Source: Pseudoclavibacter triregionum
GTDB lineage: Bacteria; Actinomycetota; Actinomycetes; Actinomycetales; Microbacteriaceae
DNA: 64,000 bases
NCBI GenBank assembly: GCA_910822395.1
Contig: OU365335.1
Coordinates: forward strand, 372,001-436,000
Reading direction: 5' to 3'
Shown here: piece by piece, positions 29,026-39,375 of the stretch
Layout of the letters: each line of letters begins with the position of its first letter
Position numbering within the stretch: position 1 is the stretch's first letter
Program-made: the position numbers and the translations under genes
Notes under the pieces: model-generated
The model's input: the letters and a program-made list of their open reading frames with translations, nothing else
Told to the model about the DNA's origin: nothing
Database searches by the model: none

Positions 29026-29193
29026 CGCGGCGGGGCCGCGCGGCGAGGCGGGGCCGGGCTGCGAGCGAGCGGGCGGGACACGGCGCCGAAACGTTCTGGA
29101 CGCTGGCCCCGCCCAGCTGTCCTGCGGGAGACTGGCACCCACCGCGCCCGACGACGAGCGCGCGATGTCGACGACGATGGTTGGAGGCCCCGC

Positions 29194-29811
29194 ATGTGGG
29201 ATGAGGGCAGGCTCGAATACGGATCGGACGAGCGTCAGGCGGTGGATCTCACGATCCCGGCGATCGGCGCCAAGGCGGCGAACGGGCTCGCCGTCCTCGT
29301 CCACGGCGCGCAGAGCGGCGCCGGCGGCAGCTCGAAGGCGATGGAGCCCCTCGGCGTGAACCTCATGGCGCACGGCTGGGTCGTCGCGAACGTCGACTAC
29401 CTCAGCGAATCCGCGAAGGACGACGTCGCCTCGGCCTTCGAGGAGGCCCGCGGCTGGTGGACCGAGGTCGGCGGCGAGGGCCCCCTCGTCGCGGTCGGCC
29501 ACCTCGACGGCGCGAGCTACGCGCTCGGCGCGGCGCAGGACGGCGACCTCGTCGTCGCGCTCGACCCGCAGCTCGGCGCGGGCGAGCCCACGACCTCGGC
29601 GAAGGCCGTCTGCCTCGTCACCGGCCCCGAGTCGGAGGCCGACGCGAAGGACCGCCTCTCGGCCGCGGGCGCGACGCTCGAGGCCATGGAGTCGCGCGAC
29701 TTCTCGCGGGGCCTCGCGATCGACCCGATGGCCCCGCACTGGCCCGAGGTCGCGAAGTGGATCCACGACACGACGGGGGCCCGCTCGGATCCCCTCGGCA
29801 ACAAGCAGTAG
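29194..29811 (+). CDS. α/β-hydrolase-like protein without an obvious nucleophile
   Basis: 205 residues, not assigned to a named family. LAVLVHGAQSGAGGSSKAM (33-51) resembles the oxyanion loop of dienelactone-type hydrolases, and VGHLDGASYALG (101-112) sits where the nucleophile elbow G-x-S-x-G is expected, but the Ser/Cys position is Leu (L104). A later VCLVTGPESEAD strand and APHW His fit the fold. It may be a non-catalytic relative. ATG 29194 has TTGGAGG at good spacing. Divergent from purN. Confidence 0.6.
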   Translation: MWDEGRLEYGSDERQAVDLTIPAIGAKAANGLAVLVHGAQSGAGGSSKAMEPLGVNLMAHGWVVANVDYLSESAKDDVASAFEEARGWWTEVGGEGPLVAVGHLDGASYALGAAQDGDLVVALDPQLGAGEPTTSAKAVCLVTGPESEADAKDRLSAAGATLEAMESRDFSRGLAIDPMAPHWPEVAKWIHDTTGARSDPLGNKQ

Positions 29812-29828
29812 CGGCGCGCCGCGCGCGC

Positions 29829-29860
29829 ACGGCGGCCCGGGCTTCGGCTCGGGCCGCCGT
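29829..29860. terminator. Hairpin between convergent genes
   Basis: ACGGCGGCCCG (from 29829) pairs with CGGGCCGCCGT (to 29860) around a GGCTTCGGCT loop. It lies between the 3' ends of the hydrolase-like gene and the DUF6350 gene. Confidence 0.8.
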
Positions 29861-29898
29861 CGCGTGCGAGGCAGATGGCGTGCCGGCGAGCCTGGCGG

Positions 29899-31590
29899 CT
29901 AGTCCTCGTCGAGGTCGATGCCGGCGTAGATGTCGGGTTCGTCCTCGTCGGGGCGGATGGCCGCGACGAGGTCGCCGGCGGTGCGGGCCTCGCGGCGGTC
30001 GCGCTCGGCGGGGGTCTCGTCGAGACGGTCGGCGTCGTCGGCGTCAGGCTCAGGCTCGGAGGCGGGCCCGGCGTCCGCGGCCGCGTCGTCACGCTCGGGC
30101 GCCTCGTCGTCGCCGTAGTCGGGCTCATCCGCGTCGTCGTCGAGCTCGTCCGCGGCATCCGCCTCGTCGTCGTGCGACGGCCGCTCGCGACGCCACCAGG
30201 GCATCGCGTCGAGATCGTCGTCGACGTCCGCGCCGTCGCCGTCGCGGTCGAGCTCATCCGTCGCCCCCACGGCCGTCGCGCCGCGGCCGCGGCGAGCCGG
30301 GCGCGCGGCGGGGCGCTCGTCTTCGTCATCCGGCGCCTCGCCGAGGAGGAAGCTCAGGGGCGGCAGGCCGCCGAGGAGGCCGCCGAGCGCCAGCAGGCCG
30401 GCGCCGAGCAGGCCCGTCCAGAGCGGGCTCGGGCCGAGCTGCTGGAGGCGGCCGGGGCCGACCGCTCCCCCGCTCAGCCAGGCCGCCGCGGCGATGATGA
30501 GGCCCGCGGCGAGGGCGGCGCCGAGGTTGACGAGGATCCGGGTGCCGAGGGGCAGCCGGGGCGCCACGGCGACGTCGGCCGCCTCCCGCTCGTCCGATCC
30601 GCGCGCGTCGAGGCCGCGGGGCGCGAGGGCGCCGATGCCGCCGGCGATGATCGGCAGCGCGAGCGCGACCGCGAGCCACGGGGCCGGCGACTCGGGCACG
30701 ACGCCGAGCATGGGGACGAGCGGCATGGGGGCGACCGTCGTCGCGAAGGGCGATGCGAGCGATCCCGCGCCGAGCTCGACGCCGGCGCCCGTGCACCAGG
30801 CGAAGGCCCACACGACGAGGTTCGGGAGGATCGCGAGCTGGCTCGAGCCGACCGCGAGGACGCCCGCCGGGTCGAGGTGCATGGCCTGGAAGACGCCGAG
30901 GACGCGGCCCATCCCGGCGATGAGACCGGTGAGGAGCGCGACGGCACCGACGGCCGCGCTCGCAGCGAGCATCCCGAAGAGGGTGCGGAGGAAGGCCTGG
31001 AGGGCGGTCGAGAGGGCGGATTCCGGGGCCGCTGCGGCCTGGTCGTCATCGCCGCCGTGGCGGCCGCCCGGGCTCGCGGCCGCAGCCGGACGCCGCCAGA
31101 CGCGGGCGCCGGCGAGCGCCGGGATCCCGTACGCGAGCGCCGCGCCGAGCGCGGGCCGCCACGCCTCGACGACGGCGTAAGGATGCGAGGCGAGGCTCGC
31201 GACGATCGCCGCGAGCGCCGCGACGACGAGGACGGCGACGACCGGGCCGTCCCAGCCGAGCCCCGCTCGGCGGGTGCGGGCGCCGCCGCGCCAGCCGAAC
31301 CACGCGGTGAGCAACGTGAGACCGAGCGGGAGGAAGGCGATCGGGAAGCGGAGGATCTCGGTCGAGCCGAGCGAGGCGCCCATCGTCGGGTCGAGGACGG
31401 CGTCGACCTCGGCCCCGTGCGCGAGCAGCCAGGCGTCCGCGCCGGCGCGGGAGGCGAGGCCCCAGCCGTCCGCCCCCATGCCGCGGGAGAGCCAGGCGAT
31501 GACGGCGAGCAGCATGGGCGCCGCGAGCCCGGCGACGACGGCGAGCGCCGCGTCGGCGGCGGCGAGGAGGAGACCGAGGGAGCGCTTCAT
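29899..31590 (-). CDS. DUF6350 / PerM-like polytopic membrane protein
   Basis: 563 residues. Roughly residues 1-420 form nine or more hydrophobic helices; the last ~140 are very acidic (DDDADEPDYGDDEAPERDD) and disordered. The position between purN-purH and sucD-sucC matches the perM (Rv0955) locus of mycobacteria, where the protein supports cell division. A TAGCCT -10 box at 31599-31604, eight bases before the ATG, suggests a nearly leaderless mRNA. Function is inferred from synteny and topology. Confidence 0.8.
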   Translation of the reverse strand: MKRSLGLLLAAADAALAVVAGLAAPMLLAVIAWLSRGMGADGWGLASRAGADAWLLAHGAEVDAVLDPTMGASLGSTEILRFPIAFLPLGLTLLTAWFGWRGGARTRRAGLGWDGPVVAVLVVAALAAIVASLASHPYAVVEAWRPALGAALAYGIPALAGARVWRRPAAAASPGGRHGGDDDQAAAAPESALSTALQAFLRTLFGMLAASAAVGAVALLTGLIAGMGRVLGVFQAMHLDPAGVLAVGSSQLAILPNLVVWAFAWCTGAGVELGAGSLASPFATTVAPMPLVPMLGVVPESPAPWLAVALALPIIAGGIGALAPRGLDARGSDEREAADVAVAPRLPLGTRILVNLGAALAAGLIIAAAAWLSGGAVGPGRLQQLGPSPLWTGLLGAGLLALGGLLGGLPPLSFLLGEAPDDEDERPAARPARRGRGATAVGATDELDRDGDGADVDDDLDAMPWWRRERPSHDDEADAADELDDDADEPDYGDDEAPERDDAAADAGPASEPEPDADDADRLDETPAERDRREARTAGDLVAAIRPDEDEPDIYAGIDLDED

Positions 31591-31696
31591 GCCGCCTCGA
31601 GGCTAGCCGCGAGCGCCCCCGAGCCCCGGATGCCGCGCGCGCGGCCCCCAAGCCCGCCCGACGCAGCCGCCGCGAGCGGAGCCCGGGAACGGCGAC

Positions 31697-31724
31697 GGGG
31701 CGGCGATCCGAAGATCGCCGCCCC
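31697..31724. terminator. Terminator of sucC-sucD
   Basis: Perfect 12-bp stem GGGGCGGCGATC / GATCGCCGCCCC with a CGAA tetraloop, 20 bases past the sucD stop. Confidence 0.85.
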
Positions 31725-31743
31725 GCCAGGAAGCCAGCGGAGC

Positions 31744-32628
<885 letters not shown>

Positions 32629-32660
32629 ATTCGTTGTCCTTCGTTGTCTCGAGCCAGGGG

Positions 32661-33833
32661 CTACTTGGCGGCTGCGGCGAGCTCGGCGGCCTTGTCGGCG
32701 GCCTCGTCCATGGTGGGAACGACGGTGACGAGCGGGTGGTTCGCCTCCGCGAGGATGCGGCGGCCCTCCTCTACGTTGTTGCCGTCGAGGCGGACGACGA
32801 TCGGCTTGGTGGCCGCGTCGCCGAGCTTCTCGAGCGCGCCGACGATGCCGTTCGCGACCGCGTCGCAGGCGGTGATGCCGCCGAAGACGTTGACGAAGAC
32901 CGACTTGACCTGCTCGTCGCCGAGGATGACGTCGAGGCCCGCGGCCATGACCTCGGCCGAGGCGCCGCCGCCGATGTCGAGGAAGTTGGCGGGCTTCTGG
33001 CCGCCGTGCTTCTCGCCGGCGCCCGCGACGACGTCGAGCGTCGACATGACGAGGCCCGCGCCGTTGCCGATGATGCCGACGGAGCCGTCGAGCTTCACGT
33101 AGTTGAGGTCGAACTCCTTGGCCTTGAGCTCGAGCGGGTCGAGGCCGCCGGCCGCCTCGGCGAGGGCCTTGTGGTCCTCGTGGCGGAACTCGGCGTTGTC
33201 GTCGAGCGTGACCTTGCCGTCGAGGGCGATGATCTCGCCGTCCTTCGAGAGGACGAGCGGGTTCACCTCGACGAGCGTGGCGTCCTCCTGGTTGTAGACC
33301 TCCCAGAGCTTCACGAGCACGGGGGCGACCTTCTCGACGAGCTCGTCCGAGAACTTCGCGGCGCGCGCGATCTCCTTGGCCTTCTCGAGGTCGATGCCGT
33401 CGAGGGGGTTCACCTCGACGCGGGCGAGGGCCTCGGGCTTCTCGACGGCGAGCTGCTCGATCTCCATGCCGCCCTCGACGGAGCACATGGCGAGGTAGGA
33501 GCGGTTGGCGCGGTCGAGGAGGATCGAGAAGTAGTACTCCTCGGCGATCTCGGCGCCGGCCGCGATCATGATCTTCTCGACGATGTGGCCCTTGATGTCG
33601 AGGCCGAGGATGGCCTTGGCCGCCTCGTAGGCCTCGTCCGGGGTGCGGGCGAGCTTCACGCCGCCGGCCTTGCCGCGGCCGCCGGTCTTGACCTGCGCCT
33701 TGACGACGACGAGGCCGCCCATCTTGGCGGCGGCGTCGCGCGCCTCCTCCGGCGTCGTGGCGACGACGCCCGGCAGGACCGGCACGCCGTGGGCGGCGAA
33801 CAGGTCGCGCGCCTGGTACTCGAAAAGATCCAC
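32661..33833 (-). CDS. sucC: Succinyl-CoA synthetase beta subunit
   Basis: ATP-grasp subunit, 390 residues. [38 protein letters not shown] (nucleotide binding), LVEVNPLV and [17 protein letters not shown] are typical. The start is GTG 33833, preceded by GGGATGA. The first gene of the sucC-sucD operon. A TAGGCT -10-like box lies at 33958-33963, giving a leader of about 115 bases. Confidence 0.97.
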   Translation of the reverse strand: MDLFEYQARDLFAAHGVPVLPGVVATTPEEARDAAAKMGGLVVVKAQVKTGGRGKAGGVKLARTPDEAYEAAKAILGLDIKGHIVEKIMIAAGAEIAEEYYFSILLDRANRSYLAMCSVEGGMEIEQLAVEKPEALARVEVNPLDGIDLEKAKEIARAAKFSDELVEKVAPVLVKLWEVYNQEDATLVEVNPLVLSKDGEIIALDGKVTLDDNAEFRHEDHKALAEAAGGLDPLELKAKEFDLNYVKLDGSVGIIGNGAGLVMSTLDVVAGAGEKHGGQKPANFLDIGGGASAEVMAAGLDVILGDEQVKSVFVNVFGGITACDAVANGIVGALEKLGDAATKPIVVRLDGNNVEEGRRILAEANHPLVTVVPTMDEAADKAAELAAAAK

Positions 33834-34034
33834 AGTTCATCCCATCCGCGACCGTCGCGCGGCCGCGTCTCTCAGCTCATCGAGCGTTCGGAAACAGGCA
33901 GGGGCGCGACGCCACCGGGCATGACCGCCGACGATGGCGCATGACGTCCGAGGCACAGCCTAGCGCGGTGATGAGAACGGTTCGGACGCTCCCCGGGAGG
34001 CGCGGATGGCCCGTGGAGCGGCCTCGGAAGCGAC

Positions 34035-36503
34035 CTACAGCTTCTCGATCGGCGCGAGGTTCACGAGGAGCTTCTTGCGGCCGGCGGTGTCGAAGTCGAC
34101 CTCGGCGATGCGCTTCGTCTCGCTGCCGAGCATGGCCCGGACCGTCCCCTCGCCGAAGTCGACGTGGCGGATGCGGTCGCCGCGCTCGAGCACCATGCCC
34201 GAGTTGTCGCGCACCTGGCCGGTGATCTCGTTCGCCCACTTCCTCTTCGGCCGCTCGCTCGCCGCCGTGCGGCCGAGCTCGCGGCCGGCCTCCGGGTCCT
34301 TGAAGCGCACCGAATAGCCGGGCTCCCCCGCGGGCTCGCGCGTCGCGCGGCCGTAGCCGCCGTAGCTGCCGCCTCCGTCGAGGCCCGAGCCGCCGCCGAG
34401 CTCACGCCGACCGGAGCCGACCGAGCGCCCGAAGCCGAAGCCCGCGGCGTCCCCCGGCTCCTGCCGCCAGTCGATGAGCTCGTTCGGGATCTCCTGCAGG
34501 AACCGGCTCGGCAGCGAGGGGCTCGTCTCCCCGAAGGTCGCGCGCATCATCGCGAGCGAGAGGAAGAGCCGCTTCCTGGCGCGCGTGATGCCGACGTAGA
34601 AGAGGCGCCGCTCCTCGGCCTCGCCGCCGGGCTCCCCCGCGCTCATGCGGTGCGGGAGGAGCTCCTCCTCGATGCCCGTGAGGAAGACGGCGTCGTACTC
34701 GAGGCCCTTCGCCGTGTGGAGCGTCATGAGCGCGACGGCGCCCGACTCGTCATCCAGGTCGTCGGCGGCCGCGACGAGCGCGGTCTCGGTGAGGAAGTCG
34801 ACGAGCGTGCCGTCGGGGTGCTGCTTGTCGTACTCCTTCGCGACCGAGACGAGCTCCTCGACGTTCTCGGCGCGGGCCTCGTCCTGCGGGTTGCCGGTCT
34901 CGTAGAGCTTCTCGACGTACTTCGTCTCGCGCAGGAGCACGGTGAGGAGCTCCCCCACCGTCGCGGCGCCGGTCGGCCGGCTCGGGTCCGTCGACTCGGA
35001 GGCCCGGTCGAGCAGGCCGGCGAGCTCGAGGATCGCCTTCGTCACCTTCGGCCCGAGCGCGAGCTCGTCGGCGCGGCGCATCGCCTCGCGGAAGGTGATC
35101 CCGTTGCGCTGCGCGAAGTCCCAGATCGCGGTCTCGCTCATGGGCCCGATGCCGCGCTTCGGGGTGTTGAGGATGCGCCGCAGCGCGAGCTCGTCCGCCG
35201 GGTTCGCGACCGCGAGGAGGTACGCCATGACGTCCTTGATCTCGGCGCGCTCGTAGAACTTCGTGCCGCCGACGATCCGATAGGGAACGGCGGAGCGGAT
35301 GAGGATCTCCTCGAGCGCGCGCGTCTGCGCGTTCGTGCGGAAGAACACCGCCATGTCCGAGAAGCGGAGCCCCTCGTCGTGGAGCGCGTGGATCTCGTCG
35401 GCGACGAACTGCGCCTCGTCGTGCGCCGAGTAGCCCGCGAAGCCGACGATCTTGTCGCCGTCGCCGGAGGCCGACCAGAGGTTCTTCGCCATCCGGTCGA
35501 AGTTGTTCGAGATGACGGCGTTCGCGGCGGAGAGGATGTTCTGCGTCGAGCGGTAGTTCTGCTCGAGGAGCACGACCTTCGCCTGCGGGTAGTCCTGCTC
35601 GAACTCGGTGATGTTGCGGATGTCGGCGCCGCGGAAGGCGTAGATCGACTGGTCGGAGTCGCCGACGACGGTGAGCGAGGCGCCCGGGATGCCGCCGTTC
35701 GCGTCGAGCTCCATGCGGGTGTCGGCCGGCACGTGCTCGGGCGCGACGGGGCGGGTGAGCTCTCGGATGAGCGAGTACTGGGCGTGGTTCGTGTCCTGGT
35801 ACTCGTCGACGAGCACGTGCCGGAAGCGGCGCTGGTACTGCGCGGCGACCTCCGGGTGCGCGCGGAAGAGCCACACCGTCTGCCCGATGAGGTCGTCGAA
35901 GTCGAAGGCGTGCGCCCGCTCGAGCTCGCGCTGGTACTGCCGGTAGATCTCGAGGAGCATGAGGTCGCGCGGGTCGCCGGACGACACCTGCCGAGAGAAG
36001 CCCTCGACGTCGACGAGCTCGTTCTTGAGCTTCGAGATGCGCGACTGCGCGCTCGCGGGGGTGAAGCCGAGCATGTCGGCCTCGAGCGCCTTGACGATGC
36101 GCTTGAGCAGGGCGCGCGAGTCGGCGGAGTCGTAGATCGTGAAGCCCGAGCCGTAGCCGAAGCGCTCGGCCTCGCGGCGGAGGATGCGCACGCACGCGCT
36201 GTGGAAGGTCGAGATCCACATGCCCTCGGCTGCCTGGCCGAGGAGCTGCTCGACGCGCTCGCGCATCTCGGCGGCGGCCTTGTTCGTGAAGGTGATCGCG
36301 AGGATCTGGCTCGGCCACGCCTCGCGGCTCGCGATGAGCGAGGCGATCCGGTGCGTGAGCACGCGCGTCTTGCCGGAGCCCGCGCCGGCGACGATGAGGA
36401 GCGCGGGGCCGCGGTGCTCGACGGCCTCGCGCTGCTGCGGGTTGAGGCCCTCGAGGAGGGCGTCGAAGCCGGGCGAACCGGAGAGCGGGGGCAGGAGCGT
36501 CAT
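34035..36503 (-). CDS. pcrA: ATP-dependent DNA helicase PcrA/UvrD
   Basis: Superfamily 1A 3'-5' helicase for repair and removal of stalled complexes; 822 residues. Motifs: LNPQQREAVEH (Q), AGAGSGKTRVLTHRI (Walker A), ITFTNKAAAEMRER (Ia), VDEYQDTNHAQY (II), VVGDSDQSIYAFRGAD (III), NYRST (IV), TLHTAKGLEYDAVFLTG (V), VGITRARKRLFL (VI), and a C-terminal Tudor-like RNAP-binding end (GDRIRHVDFGEGTV). ATG 36503 begins where the family does; TAGACT lies ten bases upstream. Its place beside sucCD is a conserved actinobacterial order. Confidence 0.97.
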   Translation of the reverse strand: MTLLPPLSGSPGFDALLEGLNPQQREAVEHRGPALLIVAGAGSGKTRVLTHRIASLIASREAWPSQILAITFTNKAAAEMRERVEQLLGQAAEGMWISTFHSACVRILRREAERFGYGSGFTIYDSADSRALLKRIVKALEADMLGFTPASAQSRISKLKNELVDVEGFSRQVSSGDPRDLMLLEIYRQYQRELERAHAFDFDDLIGQTVWLFRAHPEVAAQYQRRFRHVLVDEYQDTNHAQYSLIRELTRPVAPEHVPADTRMELDANGGIPGASLTVVGDSDQSIYAFRGADIRNITEFEQDYPQAKVVLLEQNYRSTQNILSAANAVISNNFDRMAKNLWSASGDGDKIVGFAGYSAHDEAQFVADEIHALHDEGLRFSDMAVFFRTNAQTRALEEILIRSAVPYRIVGGTKFYERAEIKDVMAYLLAVANPADELALRRILNTPKRGIGPMSETAIWDFAQRNGITFREAMRRADELALGPKVTKAILELAGLLDRASESTDPSRPTGAATVGELLTVLLRETKYVEKLYETGNPQDEARAENVEELVSVAKEYDKQHPDGTLVDFLTETALVAAADDLDDESGAVALMTLHTAKGLEYDAVFLTGIEEELLPHRMSAGEPGGEAEERRLFYVGITRARKRLFLSLAMMRATFGETSPSLPSRFLQEIPNELIDWRQEPGDAAGFGFGRSVGSGRRELGGGSGLDGGGSYGGYGRATREPAGEPGYSVRFKDPEAGRELGRTAASERPKRKWANEITGQVRDNSGMVLERGDRIRHVDFGEGTVRAMLGSETKRIAEVDFDTAGRKKLLVNLAPIEKL

Positions 36504-36561
36504 GGCGGGCACGAGTCTAGGCGGGGGCGGGGACAATCCGACCGGGGCCGGATGCCCTCCC

Positions 36562-37602
36562 CTAACGCTCCGCCGCCGCGAGCGCCGTCGCCTCGGCCTC
36601 CCGCCGCGCCGCTCGCTCGGGCGTCGCGAAGGCGTCGAGGAGCGGGGCGACGAGATCCGGCGCATCGGCGAACACCCCGTCGACGCCCGTACGCAGGAGC
36701 CCGAGCCAGTGGTCCTCCGGGCGCCCGCGGAACGCCGGCGGGAGGAAGCGGTCCTCGGGGCGCAGCGTCCACGTGAGCACCTCGAGCCCGCGCTCGTGCG
36801 CCGCGTCGACGAAGGCGCGACCCGCGGCGGGATCGGCCGCGCTCGCCTCGTCGACGACCCCGAAGCGCGAGAAGCGGGGGCTCACGCCGTCCGCCCACGC
36901 CGCGAGCCGGTCGAGCACCTCGGGCGACGGCGGGTCGGCGCCCTCGGCGAGCTGGCGCGCCTCCGGGCGCTCGTCGTCGACGAGCTGGACGAGCTTCGCG
37001 GGCAGCCCGAGCCAGCGCAGCTCCCGCAGCACGGCGCCCTCGAACGACTCGACGACGAGCCCGTCGAGCACGCGCGAGTCGCCGAGCGCCTCGAGCTCCG
37101 CGACGAGCAGGCGCGCCATGTCGAGGCCCTGCGAGGCGAAGAGCGACGGCGTCTTCACCTCGAGCACGAGCCGCGCGTGATGGCGGCGCTCGTCGGCGTC
37201 CATGAGCTCGACGAGGTCGCGCAGGCGCAGGATCGGCTGCTCGCCGTCGAAGACCGCGCTGCCGGGGCGGGTCTCGGGATGCGGCTCGCGGCAGCGCAGC
37301 GTCGAGAGCTCGTCCCAGCTGAGGTCCTCCGCGAACCAGCCCTCCTCCTCCGCCCCGTCGAGGGCGCGGCGGGTGCGGCGGTCGGCGAAGTCGGGGCGGG
37401 AGGCGACGTCAGTCGACTCGGCGAGCGAGTGGTCGTGGCGGATGACGAGGACGCCGTCGCGGCTCGGCACGAGGTCGGGCTCCACGGCGTCGGCCCCCTG
37501 AGCGAGCGCGAGGCGGTAGCTCGCGGCGGAGTGCTCGGGCCGGTAGGCGGGCGCCCCGCGGTGCCCGATGAGGAGCGGGCGGCCGTGGACGCGATAGAGC
37601 AT
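36562..37602 (-). CDS. Glycerophosphodiester phosphodiesterase family protein
   Basis: Hydrolyses glycerophosphodiesters to glycerol-3-phosphate; 346 residues. The metal site is seen in IGHRGAPAYRPEHSAASYRLAL (usual PEN is PEH), GADAVEPDL and RHDHSLAEST, and the second metal Glu is in LVLEVKTPS. No signal peptide, so it is cytoplasmic. No clear ribosome-binding site precedes the ATG, and the open frame runs further upstream, so the start is less sure than the family. Divergent from the DUF3054 gene. Confidence 0.85.
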   Translation of the reverse strand: MLYRVHGRPLLIGHRGAPAYRPEHSAASYRLALAQGADAVEPDLVPSRDGVLVIRHDHSLAESTDVASRPDFADRRTRRALDGAEEEGWFAEDLSWDELSTLRCREPHPETRPGSAVFDGEQPILRLRDLVELMDADERRHHARLVLEVKTPSLFASQGLDMARLLVAELEALGDSRVLDGLVVESFEGAVLRELRWLGLPAKLVQLVDDERPEARQLAEGADPPSPEVLDRLAAWADGVSPRFSRFGVVDEASAADPAAGRAFVDAAHERGLEVLTWTLRPEDRFLPPAFRGRPEDHWLGLLRTGVDGVFADAPDLVAPLLDAFATPERAARREAEATALAAAER

Positions 37603-37675
37603 GCGCGAGATGGTCGCGCACGTGAGCGACCGGAGGGTGTCCCGGGGGTGAACCCGCTGGCCGCGCCGCGGGGCG

Positions 37676-37681
37676 TAGCCT
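37676..37681 (+). promoter_or_regulatory. -10 box (TAGCCT) for the leaderless DUF3054 gene
   Basis: TAGCCT ends six bases before ATG 37688, with no Shine-Dalgarno sequence. Confidence 0.55.
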
Positions 37682-37687
37682 CGAGGC

Positions 37688-38110
37688 ATGACCGACGCGA
37701 TCCGCGACGAGCGCCCCGCGCGCCCGGCCGCCGCCCCCTTGCCCCGCCTCGCGCTCCTCGCCGTCGACCTCGTCGCCGTCGTCGCCTTCGCCGTCATCGG
37801 GCGCACCTCGCACGGGCTCGGGCTCGACCTCATGGGCATCCTCGAGTCGGCCGCGCCGTTCCTCGCGGGTCTCGCGATCGCGTGGGCGCTCCTCGTCGCC
37901 ACCCGCCTCGACCCCCGGTCGATCGTGCCCGGATGGCTCGCGGTGTGGCTCGTCACGGTCGCCGGCGGCCTCGGCATCCGCCTCGCCCTCGGCGGCACGG
38001 CCGCGATCGCCTTCGTCATCGTGACGGCGGTCGTGCTCGGGCCGCTGCTCCTCCTGCCCCGGGCCGCCTCGGCGCTCATCCGCCGCTCCTCCGCGCGCCG
38101 CTCGGCCTAG
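37688..38110 (+). CDS. DUF3054 family small membrane protein
   Basis: 140 residues with four hydrophobic helices (from LALLAVDLVAVVAFAVIGRTSHG onward). The motif GRTSHG and P-x-L-A-G after helix 2 are typical of DUF3054, a family of unknown function that is common in actinobacteria. Leaderless start. Confidence 0.85.
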   Translation: MTDAIRDERPARPAAAPLPRLALLAVDLVAVVAFAVIGRTSHGLGLDLMGILESAAPFLAGLAIAWALLVATRLDPRSIVPGWLAVWLVTVAGGLGIRLALGGTAAIAFVIVTAVVLGPLLLLPRAASALIRRSSARRSA

Positions 38111-38220
38111 AGCGGGGCATTCCCGGACGCGCCCCTCGAAGCGCGCTCGAAGCGCGCTCACGGCGTCTACGCCCTGGGCGAAGTCCCAGTCCCAGCAGGG
38201 TTCGGCGCACCCTGGCTTGA

Positions 38221-38226
38221 TACCCT
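38221..38226 (+). promoter_or_regulatory. Extended -10 (TGATACCCT) of the Bax-inhibitor-like gene
   Basis: TGA-TACCCT gives an extended -10; the start would lie near 38233, with a leader of about 60 bases ending in AGAAGGAC before the ATG. Confidence 0.55.
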
Positions 38227-38292
38227 CTCGCCATCCGCCGGGGCGCAGCGTGCGCCCGCGGCGGCCTTCCAGATCAGGAGAACCAGAAGGAC

Positions 38293-39213
38293 ATGGCGAA
38301 CTCGGCACTCAAGAACAACGACTTCTTCAACGGCCGCGCGGCGATGAGCGCGCCGGCCGCGCAGCAGCCGCACACCCAGCCGGGCTACGGTCAGCAGGGC
38401 TACGCGCAGCAGGGCTACGGGCAGGCTCCGCAGGCGCCCGCCTACGGCCAGCAGGGCTACCAGCAGCCCCCGATCATGACGCCGGAACAGCTCAACCAGC
38501 AGTTCCAGGCGCCGGCGGCCTCTCGCGACCAGATGGACCGCATGTCCTACGAGGACGTCATCGCGAAGACGGCCGGCCTCTTCGCCGTCGTGCTCGTCGC
38601 GGCGGCCGTCGCGTGGTTCTTCCCGGTCCTCGCCTTCCCGGGCGCGATCGGCGGCCTCATCCTCAGCTTCGTGCTCGCCTTCAAGAAGACCCCTTCGGCG
38701 CCGCTCTCCTTCGCGTTCGCGCTCTGCGAGGGCTTCCTCGTCGGCGGCTTCTCGTCGATCCTCGAGAACCAGGCCGAGCTCAGCGGCATCGTCCTCCAGG
38801 CGACGCTCGCGACCTTCTCGGTCATCGGCGTGACGCTCCTCCTCTTCATGAACGGCAAGGTCCGCACCTCGCCGCGCATGACGAAGATCGTCATGATCGC
38901 GATGCTCGGCTACCTCGTCTTCTCGCTCCTCAACTTCGTGCTCATGCTCATCCCGGGCGTCGGCTCGTCGATGGGCGCGTGGGGCATGCGCTCGGTCGAG
39001 GTCTTCGGCATCCCGCTCGGCATCATCGTCGGCATCTTCGCCGTCCTCATGGGCGCCTACATGCTCGTCATGGACTTCGAGTTCATCAAGCGCGGCGTCG
39101 AGTCTGGCGCTCCCCGCTCGTACGGCTGGATCGCGGGCTACTCGCTCGTGTCGACGGTCGTCTTCATCTACATCGAGATCCTCCGCATCATCGCGATCTT
39201 CCGCCAGAACTAG
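38293..39213 (+). CDS. Bax inhibitor-1/YccA family membrane protein
   Basis: 306 residues. A cytoplasmic Gln/Tyr/Gly/Pro-rich N-terminal tail (about 20-75, repeated QQGYGQ) is followed by seven hydrophobic helices from ~95. The last helices (GSSMGAWGMRSVEVFGIPLGIIVGIFAV and VMDFEFIKRGVESGAP) match the actinobacterial YccA/BI-1 group, thought to act as Ca2+/H+-linked leak proteins in other species. ATG 38293 follows AGAAGGAC. Confidence 0.93.
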   Translation: MANSALKNNDFFNGRAAMSAPAAQQPHTQPGYGQQGYAQQGYGQAPQAPAYGQQGYQQPPIMTPEQLNQQFQAPAASRDQMDRMSYEDVIAKTAGLFAVVLVAAAVAWFFPVLAFPGAIGGLILSFVLAFKKTPSAPLSFAFALCEGFLVGGFSSILENQAELSGIVLQATLATFSVIGVTLLLFMNGKVRTSPRMTKIVMIAMLGYLVFSLLNFVLMLIPGVGSSMGAWGMRSVEVFGIPLGIIVGIFAVLMGAYMLVMDFEFIKRGVESGAPRSYGWIAGYSLVSTVVFIYIEILRIIAIFRQN

Positions 39214-39230
39214 CGGATCGCGACGCGGCC

Positions 39231-39270
39231 ACGGAGCCGGCGGCAGCCTTCGGGCGGCCGCCGGCTCCGT
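39231..39270. terminator. Terminator of the Bax-inhibitor-like gene
   Basis: Perfect 14-bp stem ACGGAGCCGGCGGC / GCCGCCGGCTCCGT with a 12-base loop, beginning 17 bases after the stop codon. Confidence 0.85.
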
Positions 39271-39294
39271 CGTCTTCCGGGCTGCTGTCGCGCG

Positions 39295-39360
39295 CGTCCG
39301 CCACCGAAATGGGCGTCCGCTACCGACATACGGGGAGCGAACGCCCGAATCGGTAGCGGA
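39295..39360. repeat. Interleaved inverted and direct repeats
   Basis: GCGTCCGCCACCGA (39295-) is repeated as GCGTCCGCTACCGA (39313-39326). TCCGCTACCGA (39316-39326) has its exact reverse complement TCGGTAGCGGA at 39350-39360, and GGGCGT (39311-39316) has ACGCCC at 39341-39346. The pairings cross, so both cannot form a simple hairpin at once. Lies in a convergent gap. Confidence 0.55.
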
Positions 39361-39375
39361 TGCCGTGAGTGCAGG

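Noticed and set aside
36562-38079. Longer start for the GDPD gene
   Set aside because: The extra ~159 residues are not family-like and overlap the divergent promoter region.
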